A stretch of 64,000 nt of DNA from Sisyra terminalis (GCA_958496175.1 OY292277.1:2790001-2854000), one strand, 5' to 3'. Counted from the stretch's first letter, positions 45,931 to 58,185 are shown. Notes: generated by a model not told the origin, from the letters alone. Made by a program: numbers and translations.

Positions 45931-47255
45931 TTTTAAAATTTTTCGATAACCAAAACTTGAAAATTCTGCATTGTTAAAGCCAAAGGATTTAGAACATGAT
46001 AATCTGGTGAAAAGATTGGTTCAAATATTGGCGGAAGTTTTAAAAATTTTGGGTAACCAAAACTTGAGATTTCTGCATTATTAAAGCCAAAGAATTTGGA
46101 AGATGAAAAACTGGCGAAAAGATTGATCCAAATCGATCTTTTTAGCCAAGTTATAAGTTCAGTGATTCGATTTTCTTGAAAATATCGCGAGATATCATTG
46201 AAAATCCAATTATACAGGGACAAGTTGACGATCTGCAAGGGGAAGGAAATGCAGACAATCACCGGTCCCATTGGATTGAAAAGATGAAAAAGGTCCTAGA
46301 TTTAAGTTTTACGTTTGCAGCACAAAAAATAAATCGCTGGAGAAAGACAATTCAGGTAGTCCGGAGAAATTTAAAATACCTAAGATATTCGAGACTTGAA
46401 TATTCTGCATCTCTTAAGCCATTTGGAAGACGGAAATCTGGCCAAAAAATTGGTCCAAATTGGTCTTTTTAGTCAAGTTATAAGTTTAGTGACTCGATTT
46501 TTTTGAAAATATTGCGTCATATTGAAAAACCAATTACACAGGGGCAAGTTGACAACCTGCAAGGGGAAGGAAATGTGGCCAAAAGTCGATCCCATTGGAT
46601 TGAAGGGATGAAAAAGGTTCTAGATTTAAGTTTTACGTAGGCAGCACAAAAAGTAAATTGCTGGAGAAAGACAATTCAGGTAGTGCAGAGAAATTTAAAA
46701 TACCTAAGATATCCGAGACTTGAATATTCTGCATCTCTTAAGCCAAAAGATTTGGAAGACGGAAATCTGGCCAAAAGATTGTTCCAAATTGGTCTTTTTA
46801 GTCAAGTTATAAGTTTAGTGACTCGATTTTTTTGAAAATATTGTGTGATATTACTGAAAAAGCAATTATACAGGCACAAGTTGACAATCTGCAAGGGGAA
46901 GGAAATGTGGCCAAAAACCGATCCCATTGGAGGGATAAAAAAAATTCTAGATTTAAATTTTACGTTTGCTGTACACTAAGTAAATCGCTGGAAGAAAAAG
47001 ACCTAGCTAGTCCAGAGAAATTTAAAATATCTAAATGATTGCTAAACAATTCTCCATACGTGGCAACAATGTTAGAATAAAAGACAAACTTATTCCTCAA
47101 TAATTCGGTGATTGGAATTTTTCTTGTTTTGGCTAACAAATTGCTTGGAATTAGCTTGAAATTTTAATCAAAGATTCTGTACAATTCAGTTCTAATTATT
47201 CCGATTTTTCCGGGTTAATAAATCGTGACTAATTTCACTGAGGTAACATTTAAAA
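45931..47255 (+). repeat. Tandem 328-bp units with coding-like frames
   Basis: CAAGTTATAAGTT begins units at 46147, 46474 and 46803; two shorter partial copies (AACCAAAACTTGARATT..., about 105 bp apart) precede them. The plus frame of unit 1 (46176-46472, 98 codons) contains QGQVDDLQGEGN, RSHWIEKMKKVLDLSF and a Lys/Arg-rich part. Unit 2 and the 43.1-kb copy keep QGQVDNLQGEGNVAK with stops elsewhere; unit 3 keeps QAQVDNLQGEGNVAK and then loses frame. A second frame, LKPKDLEDGNLAKRLFQIG, spans unit junctions. The protein family is not recognised. It could be a decayed duplicated exon or a transposon fragment. Confidence 0.8.
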
Positions 47256-47559
47256 ATGTTTATTTTCATTGGATTGTTCTGCATGTACAATTGGTTGAAA
47301 TTATTTCATAGAGATTTGATTTTTAAATGTTTATGTTCGGAAAATGAAATTTGAGTTTTATAAGACCGATGTACTTATGGGGAGCTTTTTATCTTAAAGT
47401 ATGTCATATTTTGCTTTTCCTTTAATTATAAGTATAGTTTTTCTATGTTGTGGAAAACTTTTGGAAGTCCAGGAAAATTTTTGTCTTAGAAATTTGCATA
47501 AAGGGAAAATTTAAACTTATTTTCAAGAAAATATAAAACAAAGAATTCTATTTATTAAC
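47256..47559. other. Unassigned A+T-rich stretch
   Basis: Nothing recognised. Confidence 0.3.
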
Positions 47560-49300
47560 GTCCATCAATCTAGCACTTCACTTAAAATTTGGGAAAAATA
47601 TCAACGAAATATTTTGGTCATTTAAGAGTTCTAGAAAATTAAAATTTTGAAAAAAATTTACACCAAAAATTGGTGTTTTTTTGTTGATGGAGAGTTTCAA
47701 AAGAAATAGAATCATATCTTTCATATTTCCTCCGAAAGCACTGTTTAAAAAAAAGCTCGAATTTTGTCATTTTTCAAAAATTGAATTTTCCAAAACTTTT
47801 TTTCATCTTTAATTGGTGTTTTTTTTCGGTGCTCAAGAGTTCTGAAAGAATTAATTTTATCACTCGTTTTTCTAATATTTGTCGCTTTTTTTCTTAAGTT
47901 TTAAAGCTTCAATGTGAGAATAATATCTAAATCGAGTTTATTCCTCAATTGGCTTTATTTGGAAACATTTAATTATAAAAATTTGATCGACCAAAAACAC
48001 CAAATAATGATGAAATAAAAATTTTGAAATTCCAATATTTGTGAAATGTCAAAGTAGAGCTTTTTCTGTAACTGTTTTTTTCAGGAAAAATATAAAAGTT
48101 AGGAAGCTTTTTTTTGGGAACTCTTGAACAAAAAACACGATTTAATCATGTGAAAAAAAAAACGAAATTTTAATATTTATAGAAAAGCTGTCAATGTCAA
48201 GTTAGCACTATATAAGGTTTTCCTGGAAAATATTCGAGTAACAAATTTTTTTCCAGAACTTTTGAACGACCAAATAAAACATCAAAAAATTACCAAGAGC
48301 GGTTTCGTAATTCCATCAGTGTAGTGGACGTAATTTAGTAAGGTTTTTCAATACCGTATGGGCAACCCATGCTAAAAATTTTCCTCAATTTTCCGGAGCG
48401 GAAAAATATTGAAACAGTTTCGTTTTTTTTCAAAGTTAGCACTTGGAGTTTTTAAAAATTTAACAATAAAATATTTTAGTGTTTTTTTTGCTGTTCAAGT
48501 TGAGGAATTTTTCGTTCTCAGAAAAACCCTATAGAGTATAGTGGTAAGTTCCCATAAAGAGCTTTTCTACAAATGCAATTATTTCGATTTTTTGTCGCTT
48601 AGAAGCTTTGAAAGAAACATTTTTTTCGCTTACATATTTCTGGTAAACGCCATATTTCGAAATTTTCGAAATTTAGAGCTTTTTTCAAGCCACTGCCTTT
48701 AGGTTGTTCAAGAGTTCCCAGCATATTTTCATAACTTGCATATTTTCGTGGAAAACACCATTTAAAGAAAAAGTTAAGGTTTTTTTGTAGGAAAAACTCT
48801 ATCGCTTTCATATGTCACATCATACGCTTACTGATATGAACTTTGAGCTTTAATGTCTAGATTAAGCTTTTTATTTAAATGGCATTTTATGGTAAAATAA
48901 ACAAAATCGAGCTTTTTTTTGATATCGTTTCTCCGTAATATTGTTTCTTCGAAATTTCTCGCTCTACAAAAGAACCACCTGTTAGTGGAGCAAAAAAATA
49001 AATTTGAAAATTTGGAATTCGCCCTAAATTAAGCTTTTTGTTTAAATGGCATTTATCAGGAAAATATGCAGGTGAAAATTTTTTTCTTTCAGAACTCTTA
49101 AACCCCAAAGATATATCAATTAATGGTGCTAATTTTTTTTGGAAAATTCATCACTTGAAAAATGACCCAATTTGAGCTTTTTCTTTAAACCCTGTTTTCT
49201 GAAAATATAAGCGAGCGATAATTTTTTTTTCTAGAATAACAAAAAGACCCTTAAATATTTCGTAGTTTTGTATCAGAAAGAATCCAATAGCTTAATGCTA
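47560..49300. repeat. Large block of the degenerate dispersed repeat
   Basis: The most extensive block of the 340-1175 family. Words such as TTTTCCTGGAAAATATTCGA, AAGAAAAAGCTCGAATTTTG and ACACCAAATAATGATG recur roughly every 140-170 bp, in both orientations. No gene. Confidence 0.6.
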
Positions 49301-52133
49301 ATTTGATGGACATAAACATATTTAAGATATTTCAATAAAAACGCTAACTTTTTTTTCCAAAAATTCTTATGTAAACATTTTTTTATCCTAAGAAGAAAAT
49401 TAAGGTTTTCAAATGTTAAAGGGACCAATTTCAATGTTTAGAACCATCAAAATCGGACTACTCTGCAAAAATGTAATTTTAAAAATACATGAAAAAATAC
49501 GCAAATTTTTGGTTTATTGCCAAAGTTTCAAATCGATTTAAAAATTTATTGTTGCAAAAACGAGCTTTTTTTTCCTATATTTTTTTTTAATACCACTCCA
49601 TCATAAACTCATCTCTCATCCCCTAAAAATTTTAATGCACATCAACTTAAAACTGCTCCTTCACCGTATTGTCGTACCGCTGTACGAATCACCAACTTTA
49701 TACGACCGCAGTTTTACGACGTGATAAGCTCATGAAAATCTTGAAAATTTAATTCGAAAAACCGCTCAACTGTCACGACAAATTGTTATTTACTTTAAAC
49801 ACTAAAAATTCCGAATTGATGATTTTTTTTTTTATTAATTTTTAGTAAAAACAAATGTTAAAACTATTACTCAATGTTATTAGGCTTTTGTATTAATATT
49901 TGTCGTTGGTTGGCAAAGGTTCATGTCCCTGTTATTTTTCGAAGCTCACTTTTAGAAATGGGAAAAAAATTGAGATTGTTGGGGGGTGGTACGAGGTTAG
50001 GGGTTGATCGATAATAATAGTCGTATAAGTGAATAGAATAAATACCACGTGTGCAGCAGCTTTCGCCCGACTACGGCTTCAATTTTCATTCAGATGAAAA
50101 TCTATAAATATTTATTTCCGATCAGCGGCAAATTAAATCGAAAAATTCGTTGTAACGCAAACGAGAAAACGTTACAATCGAAAGCATAACGTTGGTGTCA
50201 ACCTTTTTCTCGATTTGCCAGCAAAGTTTCGCCAGCAATCTTTGCCAGTTTTGCCCTGGAACGATTTGAAATGATTTATGTAATTTGAACGAGGGGGTTG
50301 GTTAACGAAAAACTTTTTTCTCGTTTGCTTATTTGTTTGTTTGGTGTCAATGCGAAAAATATTCTCGGCGAATTTGAATATAACTTTTTCGGGATGTGGA
50401 GAAGTTGCTTCTTTTTTTGTCCCTCTTTCCCTCACCGTATTGAAATTGAGGTCATAATGTGATTGGTGTCGGGTGCGACACCTCAATTTTCTTTTCGAAA
50501 TGAAAAATAAAAATGTGCGAGAGAAATCGACAATCGATAGACAAATACAAAAGCAAGAGAGAGACAGCCGATGGTGGTGAAAGGTATGAAAATCCGTTAA
50601 GAAGTTTGAACATTGATATGTATATGAATATTTCTCATTGATTTTCTTCGAGGAGAACACACGAGGGGGTGTACGGTGGAGGAGTGGAGGAAAATTTCAA
50701 AGAAAAGCTGGTGAAAAATAAAATTTTCTGTATTTGTCGCTCGATTATAAATATATATACATATACAATATTGACGTTTCATTTTAAAAATAATGGTCTT
50801 AATAAGGCTTCATTCTATGTCATATCGCTCTCGACTCGGGGGTGCCACAAGTAGATCAAGACTTCAACCCCTATTTTCAAGTTTTTTTTTTTTTTTGTAA
50901 TTCTCAACAAATTGTTACAGCCATCCACTAGAGAGAGAATGTTTCGATGAAAAAAACTTTCATGAAAAGTGCAACCCCTTAAGTGGCACTCGTTTTATGT
51001 TTATGCTTATGAAAAACTGGAAAATGAAAGGGAAATAATGAACAGCTATCAACGAGGGGTTGATTTCTGTTGTTTGTATCTCGATGGGGTTTATGTGTCA
51101 GGGAAATGCAAAAGATTAATTAAATTAGATTGGCAAGAATAGGAGATGCAAAATAATATACCTACACAAAAAAAAAAAATTAAGGGTACAAGTTACCATT
51201 ACAAGAACCACTTGTTTCTTAAATTCACCACAACCACTATCTCTCAAATCTCTTTAATTTATCTCATCGTCAATGTGACCTTTTCTAAAATTTAATTTTC
51301 ACCCCTAACATTCCCAATAGTGCGATGCTGATTTCAACCACTAAATTGGTCAAGCTGAAAATCGATCAGACCCGAATTTTCTATCACCCACCCCCCTGAT
51401 TCTCTATGTATCTTTTCCTATTGTAATGCAGCAAAAGAGGGGACACCAAGAGACCAAGACCACATTATACATATGAAGCAATGTGGGATATATATATTCT
51501 TTGCGATTCTGATTAAATAAGACGAGGCGAAAGGGGAGGCAAGCTGGCGGGCGGTACGGGTCAGGAATAGTGACCCAGTAACCCAGAGTGGAAGCCACCC
51601 TTGGCCAACAAGAACAGCACTATTATCATCTTGTTCCAACATTTATCATCTCTCCCGACTGGGAGGGGGGAGAGCTTTTTATTTTTCCTCTTTATTTTTA
51701 CTGTTTCGATTCGAGCAAGAGCAAAAAAAATATATCTTTTGATAAACCCACCACTGTTTGATCAATGGAAAAGATCAAAAGCGAAACTTTTTCCTCGATA
51801 TTTCGAGGAGAATATATTTTTCTTGAAGCATTGAATAAGTTTCTTGGGGCTTTTGATCAAAAAAAATTCACGAGTTTTCGCTGTTGACGGTTGACAAATA
51901 TTCATACGTCAGGTTTTCTGGGCGATATTTTTGTGAAAAATTTTCTGACATTTTTCGTATTTTGATTGCCATTAATATTTTTTTTGGGTTTAAAAAGATT
52001 GCCTTAAATTTATCATTGTCAGTTTTTTTGTTTGAAAATTATTCAGTTTTCCAAAAAGCTCACCTATAAACTTACATTAAAGCTTTCCATTCCAAAAAAA
52101 ATTGCAAATCAGATTCGAATTTTTCACTAAAAC
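49301..52133. other. Unique gene-free stretch
   Basis: Two G+C-richer pockets lie at 49980-50060 and 51380-51700. The minus-strand 162-codon frame at 50172-50660 is Lys/Phe/Ser-rich with frequent homopolymer codons; I see no domain. The two overlapping minus frames at 51404-51642 share DNA in different phases, so at most one could be real. No splice-bounded exon is supported. Confidence 0.4.
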
Positions 52134-52291
52134 TAATACCAGGTAATCAAAATAAGGTTTTTCTCTGACTTTGAACAGTTATACTGTGTATAAAATATAT
52201 AGAATATATTGCGGTCCCATTTATGTAGTTACTATATAATAGTTTACTACATAAATTGGACCACAATATATTCTATATATTGTATACACTA
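52134..52291 (+). repeat. Left part of a GCGGTCC inverted-repeat element, interrupted
   Basis: GACTTTGAACAGTTATACTG and ATATATTGCGGTCCCATTTA, then a mirror arm with AATTGGACCACAATATATTC, match the elements at 30.9-31.5 kb. The copy stops at TGTATACAC where the foldback at 52292 begins, and the family resumes at 53804. Confidence 0.8.
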
Positions 52292-53803
52292 AAGTGATTC
52301 AAAAAAAATGATGAATTTTTTTTTCTTAATTATATCGAAAATATTGTTGGGAATGACCAAAAAAAAAATTCTGTGTAAGTTTAAGCCCTTAATATTAATA
52401 TTAGGAGGTGCCGCATCGCAAATTTCGATTTTCCATTTAAATAACATGGCAAAAATATTCTTTTGAAATTTGGAATTTTATAGCTCACGCTGGTGACAAT
52501 ATTTCGGAATGACCAAGGTATATTCTTGTAGAAAATTAAACGATCTACAAGAAAGATCCCGGACAAGTTTTTAATATATTTATTCCTTCAAAAGTTATTC
52601 GAGGTCAAAGTTGAACTAAAGAGAAATTTTTATATTTTTTCAATTTTTTGACGCAGCCATCAATTTAATGAGAAAATTTTAAAGGACATTTTTGTAGGGC
52701 ACTTTTTTTTCTATAACTTATCTCCATAAAAGTTTTAGATATTTTTCACAGGTCCTAAGTTATTTAATTAAAATAAAAAAAAAAAATTATGTTAAAAATA
52801 TAATAATTCAGGGAATTTTCAGATTAATACAAATAACTTAGGTCCTGGAAAAAATATCAAACTTTTATAGAGATAAGTTATAGGAAAAAAAGTGCTATAC
52901 AAAAAATGTCCTTTATAATGTTCTCATAAAATTGATGGTTGCGTCAAAAATTGAAAATATATTAATATTTCCCTTCAGTTCAACTTTGACCTCGAATAAT
53001 GTTTATAACTAAGGTAATATAACGAAGGTATGTTCTTGTAGAAAACTGAACGATCTACAAAAAAGGTCTCGAACAAGTTTTGGATATATTTATTCCTTTA
53101 AAAGTTATTCGAGGTCAGAGTTGAACTAAAGAAAAATTTTTATATTTTTTCAATTTTTTGTCGCAACCATCAATTTAATGAGAAAATTTTATAAGACATT
53201 TTTTGTAGAGCACTTTTTTTCCTATAACTTATCTCTGTAAAAGTTTTTGATATTTTTCCCATATCCTACGTTATTTGCATTAAACTGAAAATTCCCTGAA
53301 TTATTATATTTTTAACAAAAAAATTATATTTTTTTATTTTAATTAAATAACTAAGGACCGGTGAAAAATATCAAAAACTTTTAAAGAAATAAGTTATAGG
53401 AAAAAAATGTCCAATAAAATTTTCTCATAAAATTGATGGTTGCGTCAAAAAATTGAAAAAAATATTAAAATTTCTTTTTAGTTCAACTTTGACCTCGAAT
53501 AACTTTTGAAGGAATAAATATATTAAAAACTTGTAAGAGATCTTTTTTGTAGATCGTTCAATTTTCTACAAGAATATATCTTGGTCATTCTAAAATATTG
53601 TCACCAACGTGAGCTATAAATTTACAAAGTGCAAGAGAATATTGTTCCGATGTTATTTAAATGGAAAATCGAAATTTGCGATGCGGCACCTCTTAATACT
53701 AATATTAAGAGCTTAAACTTTCACAGGAATTTTTTTTTGTCATCCTCAACAATATTTTCGATATAATTAAGAAAAAAAAAATCATATTTTTTTTGAATCA
53801 GTC
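52292..53803. repeat. Compound foldback, four alternating arms
   Basis: Terminal inverted repeats GTGATTCAAAAAAAATGATG and (inverted) GACTGATTCAAAAAAAATAT bound 1.5 kb. Inside, arm sequences alternate: forward (52292-52755), inverse (52838-53001), forward (53030-53290), inverse (53345-53803). Landmarks are TTAATATTAATATTAGGAGG, GTGCCGCATCGCAAATTTCG, CGATCTACAAAAAAGGTCTC (53051) and CAAAAGTTATTCGAGGTCAA. It likely arose by duplication inside the element also seen at 62194-63165. Confidence 0.9.
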
Positions 53804-53949
53804 TCCTGTGTAATATATAGAATACATTGCGGTCTAATTTAAGTATTATAATTTACTATAACTGTGGTATGATTTTTATATATTAAACTATACTACATAA
53901 ATTGGACCGCAATAAATTCTATATATTGTATACACAGTAATACCAGGTA
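53804..53949 (+). repeat. Right part of the interrupted GCGGTCC element
   Basis: It resumes with TGTGTAATATATAGAATACA and the mirrored arms around GGTATGATTTTTATATATTA, then ends at TAATACCAGGTA, the same word as at 52134-52145. Confidence 0.8.
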
Positions 53950-54911
53950 GTGAAATTATTACCAAATTTTTGGAAGATGATATTTGTTAAAGTTAAATTT
54001 TAAATCGATTTTAAGCTACCAGCCACAGATTTATAAATCGTTGAGGAAACTTTGTAGAAAAATTTTGTTAGACAACTTTGAAAAAAAACTTTTTTTTTCA
54101 CCATCGTATGTGGAAAAAAATTGTTTTGGACATTTATTTTAATTTATTTTTTTCCTCGTTTCCAAAGTAAAAATGAGATTTTGCTTAATATCTTTAAGTT
54201 ATTACTTGCATGCAGTTTGACTTGGGTTAAAAAAAAACAATAATTTTTTTTGGGTTACCAACATAAGTAAAGTAAAAAAAAAGTTACCAGGAACTAGAAA
54301 TTTTTTCCTTCTTGTAAATTTTTGTGATAAGTTTCAATATTCTTTGTACAATAAATTTGCATCATATTTCCAGCAGTGTGGAGACCATATCGCATCGTAC
54401 GCACCCCCATCACCCCATCCGACCTTGTTATGTTTTCCCACCCTTGAACTTTTCACCCTTGGCTCTCATTGATCAAAACTTAAATGTATTCATTGACCCG
54501 TATTAAAAAGTATTGCTGGATGGAGAGAATTCATAAATTTTCCAGCTTACACTTTCTCAAATGAACGATTTGTAATTAATGGGAAATTAAAACGTATTTT
54601 TCGTCATTATCGAATGGGGGAAATGAAAGATTAACGATAAAGTAATTAAGACGAAGATATCAATAATTTTAAAGTTCTATATTGGTTTTGTAAGGGGTAG
54701 AAGATTGTTGATTTATTTTGGTAATTTTTCCAAAAAGGTTTGTGTTTTTAGAAATTTATGAAAGTTGGATAGTTTTATTCCTATACTAATTAGCTAAAAA
54801 AAATAAAAAAGGTTTAATTATGAAATAAAAAATTCACTATTTAGTCATTGGCTTAAAAAAATCTAAAGAAATAAGTTCTTTAGGGAATTAATGAATAATA
54901 ATTTAAGTCCT
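53950..54911. other. Unassigned stretch
   Basis: A+T-rich DNA. A C-rich pocket is at 54400-54450, overlapped by a 60-codon plus frame with no recognised domain. Confidence 0.35.
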
Positions 54912-54943
54912 ATGACTTAATTTCTTCTTAATGTCATCATCAG
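54912..54943 (-). other. CTGATGA-hairpin just beyond the retroelement remnant
   Basis: On the minus strand CTGATGATGACATTAAGAAG is followed by AAATTAAGTCA, giving a TGAC-A-TTAA / TTAA-GTCA hairpin. It lies 16 bases after the stop codon of the Penelope-like remnant. The GAAAC box is not preserved. Position and sequence fit a decayed member of the motif class described at 31.2 kb. Confidence 0.4.
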
Positions 54944-54958
54944 ATAATGATTATTTTG

Positions 54959-55450
54959 TCAACTGTAAACAAATTTCATATAGATTGTTAGTTTTATATA
55001 ATTTGACGAAAAGATATTATTTGGATCTAGTTTGTGGACTTTGTATAATTCATATTCTTCTAGGGTTTTCATATGTGATCCATTCTTGCAAATATGTAGT
55101 GGCTTAAAATTTCTTTCGAAATTTAAGCATTGATGATTTTCGTCATAAAGATATTTTGTAAAATTTGAAGTTATTATAGGAGAGATTATACATGAACTCA
55201 TTTTGGAGGAGTAAATAAGTGGAATTAAAATTGGTGGAAAATGATTTTCCAACCTTTGATTCGTAGACGATGCAATCATTAATGCGAATAATGAAAAAAA
55301 AAATAATTGGACTTCATTCGAAGATTTCAAATCGTTAGTCAAATTTCGCTTAAAAAACAATAAGACCAATGATCGATGATCACTGAAATGATCACAATTT
55401 GATAAAAAAAATAAGTTGCCAAAATATGATAAGAAAACATTTTTTATGGT
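54959..55450 (-). pseudogene. Penelope-like retroelement, C-terminal protein remnant
   Basis: A minus-strand frame is open from about 55450 and ends at TGA (54959). The last part reads KPLHICKNGSHMKTLEEYEL followed by YKVHKLDPNN. The pattern LH..KKG..M.TLE..EIYKH.K...N is the one I associate with C-terminal tails of Penelope-like and similar retroelement proteins. The preceding 80 residues are Phe/Leu/Ser-rich and unrecognised. No reverse transcriptase or GIY-YIG block is visible, so only the end survives. The start of the frame lies within another repeat (55.4 kb). The family assignment is from pattern memory and is moderate. Confidence 0.45.
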
Positions 55451-55632
55451 TCTCAGTTTACGGATCTTTATGAAGACCGAAGGTCTTAATTCTACGAAGA
55501 AAAATAACCATTACAAAATCAACAATTTTCACCCTCAAAAGTAAATTTTAAATTGAAAAATATCAATTCCGGATTATAATTAAGAGTTATAAAGAAATAT
55601 TATTTAAATAACAATAATTTTCTTTGCGATAT
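55400..55632 (+). repeat. Left arm of the 57-kb foldback family, interrupted
   Basis: CAAAATATGATAAGAA, GGTTCTCAGTTTACGGATCT and GGATTATAATTAAGAGTTAT are shared with 56.60-56.82 kb. The copy stops at TTGCGATAT, where the next element starts. Confidence 0.75.
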
Positions 55633-56340
55633 TAGACCAGGGTCGATATTTTTAAAATGGTGAAAAGTGAAAAAAAATTATAGTAGAATGAAACCCATTG
55701 GAAAAGGTAGAGAATATAACAAATATGAAAGAAAAAATAAATTACGGGCGATCTGAGGTCGGGAAGGGGGAGGGGTGAGTTTTTAAGGGTAAAAAACGGT
55801 TAATCTCGATTTCCGGTAAAACTGCAAGTCCTATGAAAAAAGTTAAATAGCAAAGTTGTAGGTAATTAAAAGATCTACAACTTTTGTATCGACACTTTTT
55901 TCACATAACCTCAAAATTTATGTGAAAAATTCGTTAAACCGAGTGTTTGGTTTTTTATTTTTATTTTTTGCAAAAAAAATTATTTTTTCACGAAATTTGG
56001 TGAAAACTTACCTTTGTATGTCCCAAACATACAGTATTTTTTTTGATTTAAAATGTTTATTTTTTTACCTTATTTTGACTTAATATCCAAAAAGCACCCT
56101 AATTTTCAAACGAAAATTCTCACGTCAAAATATCTGCTTTTTTAAAAAAGTTGGTGAGTGTTTTTGTTTGTTGATATCTCTACTTTCTGATGGTATAAAA
56201 AAAATATACACTACAATGGTAAATGTTCTCAGAAAATGCAAATAATGATTGCACAAATGCACAAATTTATGCTCAAATTGTCATGGTTCTGAAACATGCT
56301 CCAATGTGGAAAAAAAAACCTATCATTATTTGCATTTTCT
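55633..56340 (+). repeat. Truncated copy of the 14.4-15.5-kb foldback
   Basis: It follows 14393-15040 almost base for base from TAGACCAGGGTCGATA through the GGGCGATCTGAGGTCGGGAA tail and the left arm to the GTTCTCAGAAAATGCAAATA centre, then breaks off in the loop. It sits inside the preceding family, so it is the younger insertion. Confidence 0.85.
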
Positions 56341-57560
56341 GACCAATGCCGAATTTTTCACAGGAACCACATTGAATTTAATATATTTCGATTTTATTTT
56401 TCGTTGTCATTTAGTTGTTCTCCAATGGTTTAAGTTTGTTGAAAATGCGATATTGAAGTTATTTTTCTTTGAGAAGTTGGCGATCGTAAAGTTAAATATA
56501 TTATAGAAGTTTCATTTAACATATTTTTTGTTTTCTGTTGGTTGAGTTCAAATAATGGAATTTTTAGTAAATTTCGATTTTATTTTGTCTACGATTCAGC
56601 TGCCAAAATATGATAAGAATTTTTTTTTATGGTTCTCAGTTTACGGATCTTTATTAAGACCGAATGTCTTAATTGTGCGAAAAAAAATATCTTTTTCAAA
56701 ATCAACGATTTTCACCCTCAAAAATAAATTTTAATTCCGGATTATAATTAAAAGTTATATAGAAAAGTTATTTATAAAAAACAATCATTTTTTTTGCGAG
56801 ATATGAATTATAAATCGATGTTATTTGTTGAAAATGCAATATTGATGTTATTTTCCTTTAAGAAGTTGGCGATTTTAAAATTTTATATATTATTTAAGTT
56901 TGATTTTATATTTTTTTTTCTTTTGCTGAAGTTGGAAGAATGCATTTTTTTTTTGTTAATTTCGAATTAAATGTTTTATGATTTCTTAGTTAATATTATT
57001 TAATTTAAATTATATTATTTTTATGATTTAATTAATCTTAAATTAATTAAATGTGGTTCCTGTCAACAATTTTAAATTGGCCAAATATCTTTCGGAACAA
57101 AATATAAGCCATATACAGATATACAGAAGACACATGAATCATATCATTGGTTAAAATCTATCAAGTTTTAGTAATCAACTCTCTGATTGGTCTAATATAA
57201 GATTGAGTTTTGTACGGTGTGTTATGATTGGCCCATGGATTCTGCGCCATAACTACAGTGCCTTGATTTGTACAAAGTAAGCTTAGCATTTCTCGTTTAA
57301 AGTGACTTTTGAGTACAGAACATTTGGAACGGGATTTCTTTCGATTTATAATTCAAATATTGAATAGAAAATTATTGTTATTTAAATAATTTCTTTATAT
57401 AACTCTAAATTATAATCCAGAATTAATATTTTTCAATTTAAAATTTACTTTTAAGGATGAAAATCGTTGATTTTGTAAGGGTTATTTTTCTTCGGTCTTT
57501 ATAAATATCCTTAAACTGAGAATCATAAAAAAATTGTTCTTATCAAATTTTGGCATTTTA
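56341..57560. repeat. Foldback element and flanking direct repeat
   Basis: Arms at about 56600-56825 and 57330-57556 are inverted (GGTTCTCAGTTTACGGATCT / CTTAAACTGAGAATCA region). A direct repeat of TTGTTGAAAATGCRATATTG lies at about 56437 and 56826. The part 57040-57490 is the inverted counterpart of 1338-1746. No coding frame of note. Confidence 0.75.
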
Positions 57561-57958
57561 TTTTTTATATATTTTCTCAATTAGGCATGCACCATTGGGA
57601 CCCAATGAGGGCCCGATGGCATTCCCAAAGTAATTTCTAGTCGAATCTTTCTTTGAGACAATTATATTTAGTTTTTTCTCTCACGTATATATTTACAAAT
57701 TTTTTTTCTCTATCTTTGCCAAATATACATGCATTTGTCTATTATTAAATTGCTACAAAAGGGCACCTCAATAGTTAAGGCCAACCATGGCGACTTGTAT
57801 ACCCTTTTTAACCATTTGAAATTTGTATTCTCGATCTATCAATCTTTGCTTCTAAATCTTTAATTAAATTTCGCTAAAACTTCAAATTAAGATCAACATT
57901 TACTGAATAGTCCAAGAGTTACGAAAGGATTTTAGTTAGCCACTAAATATAATTGACT
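57561..57958. other. Unassigned stretch
   Basis: A short G+C-richer word, CACCATTGGGACCCAATGAG (about 57591), contains the palindrome CATTGGGACCCAATG. Nothing else was recognised. Confidence 0.35.
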
Positions 57959-58185
57959 CGTTTATTTTGAAAGTGGCGTAAGTCCATTTCAAGAACGGTC
58001 TTCTTCTTGTAACTAGAACAAAGTATGTTAATTATTCAACTGCTAAGTTTTCAGAAATTACTGATTTCATTTTCAAAAACGCCAATTATTCCCTTCTCCT
58101 TAGTATCTTATGTTCTTCTGCTTAAAAATGATAAAACTATAGAGATTGTTCTTAAAATGGACTTAATTCATTTTCAAAATAAATG
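57959..58185 (+). mobile_element. MITE copy 1, 227 bp, about 30-bp terminal inverted repeats
   Basis: The left end is CGTTTATTTTGAAAGTGGCG, continuing TAAGTCCATTT; the right end is its imperfect reverse complement (AAAATGGACTTAATTCATTT then TCAAAATAAATG). There is no coding frame. Target-site duplication was not resolved. Confidence 0.85.

Noticed and set aside
50172..50660. 162-codon minus frame
   Set aside because: No recognisable domain, many homopolymer codons, and no splice or promoter support. Kept only as part of a gene-free stretch.
52134..53949. 12-bp direct repeat TAATACCAGGTA as a target-site duplication
   Set aside because: Related words occur at the ends of other copies of the same element (near 30850 and 31555), so it is part of the element.
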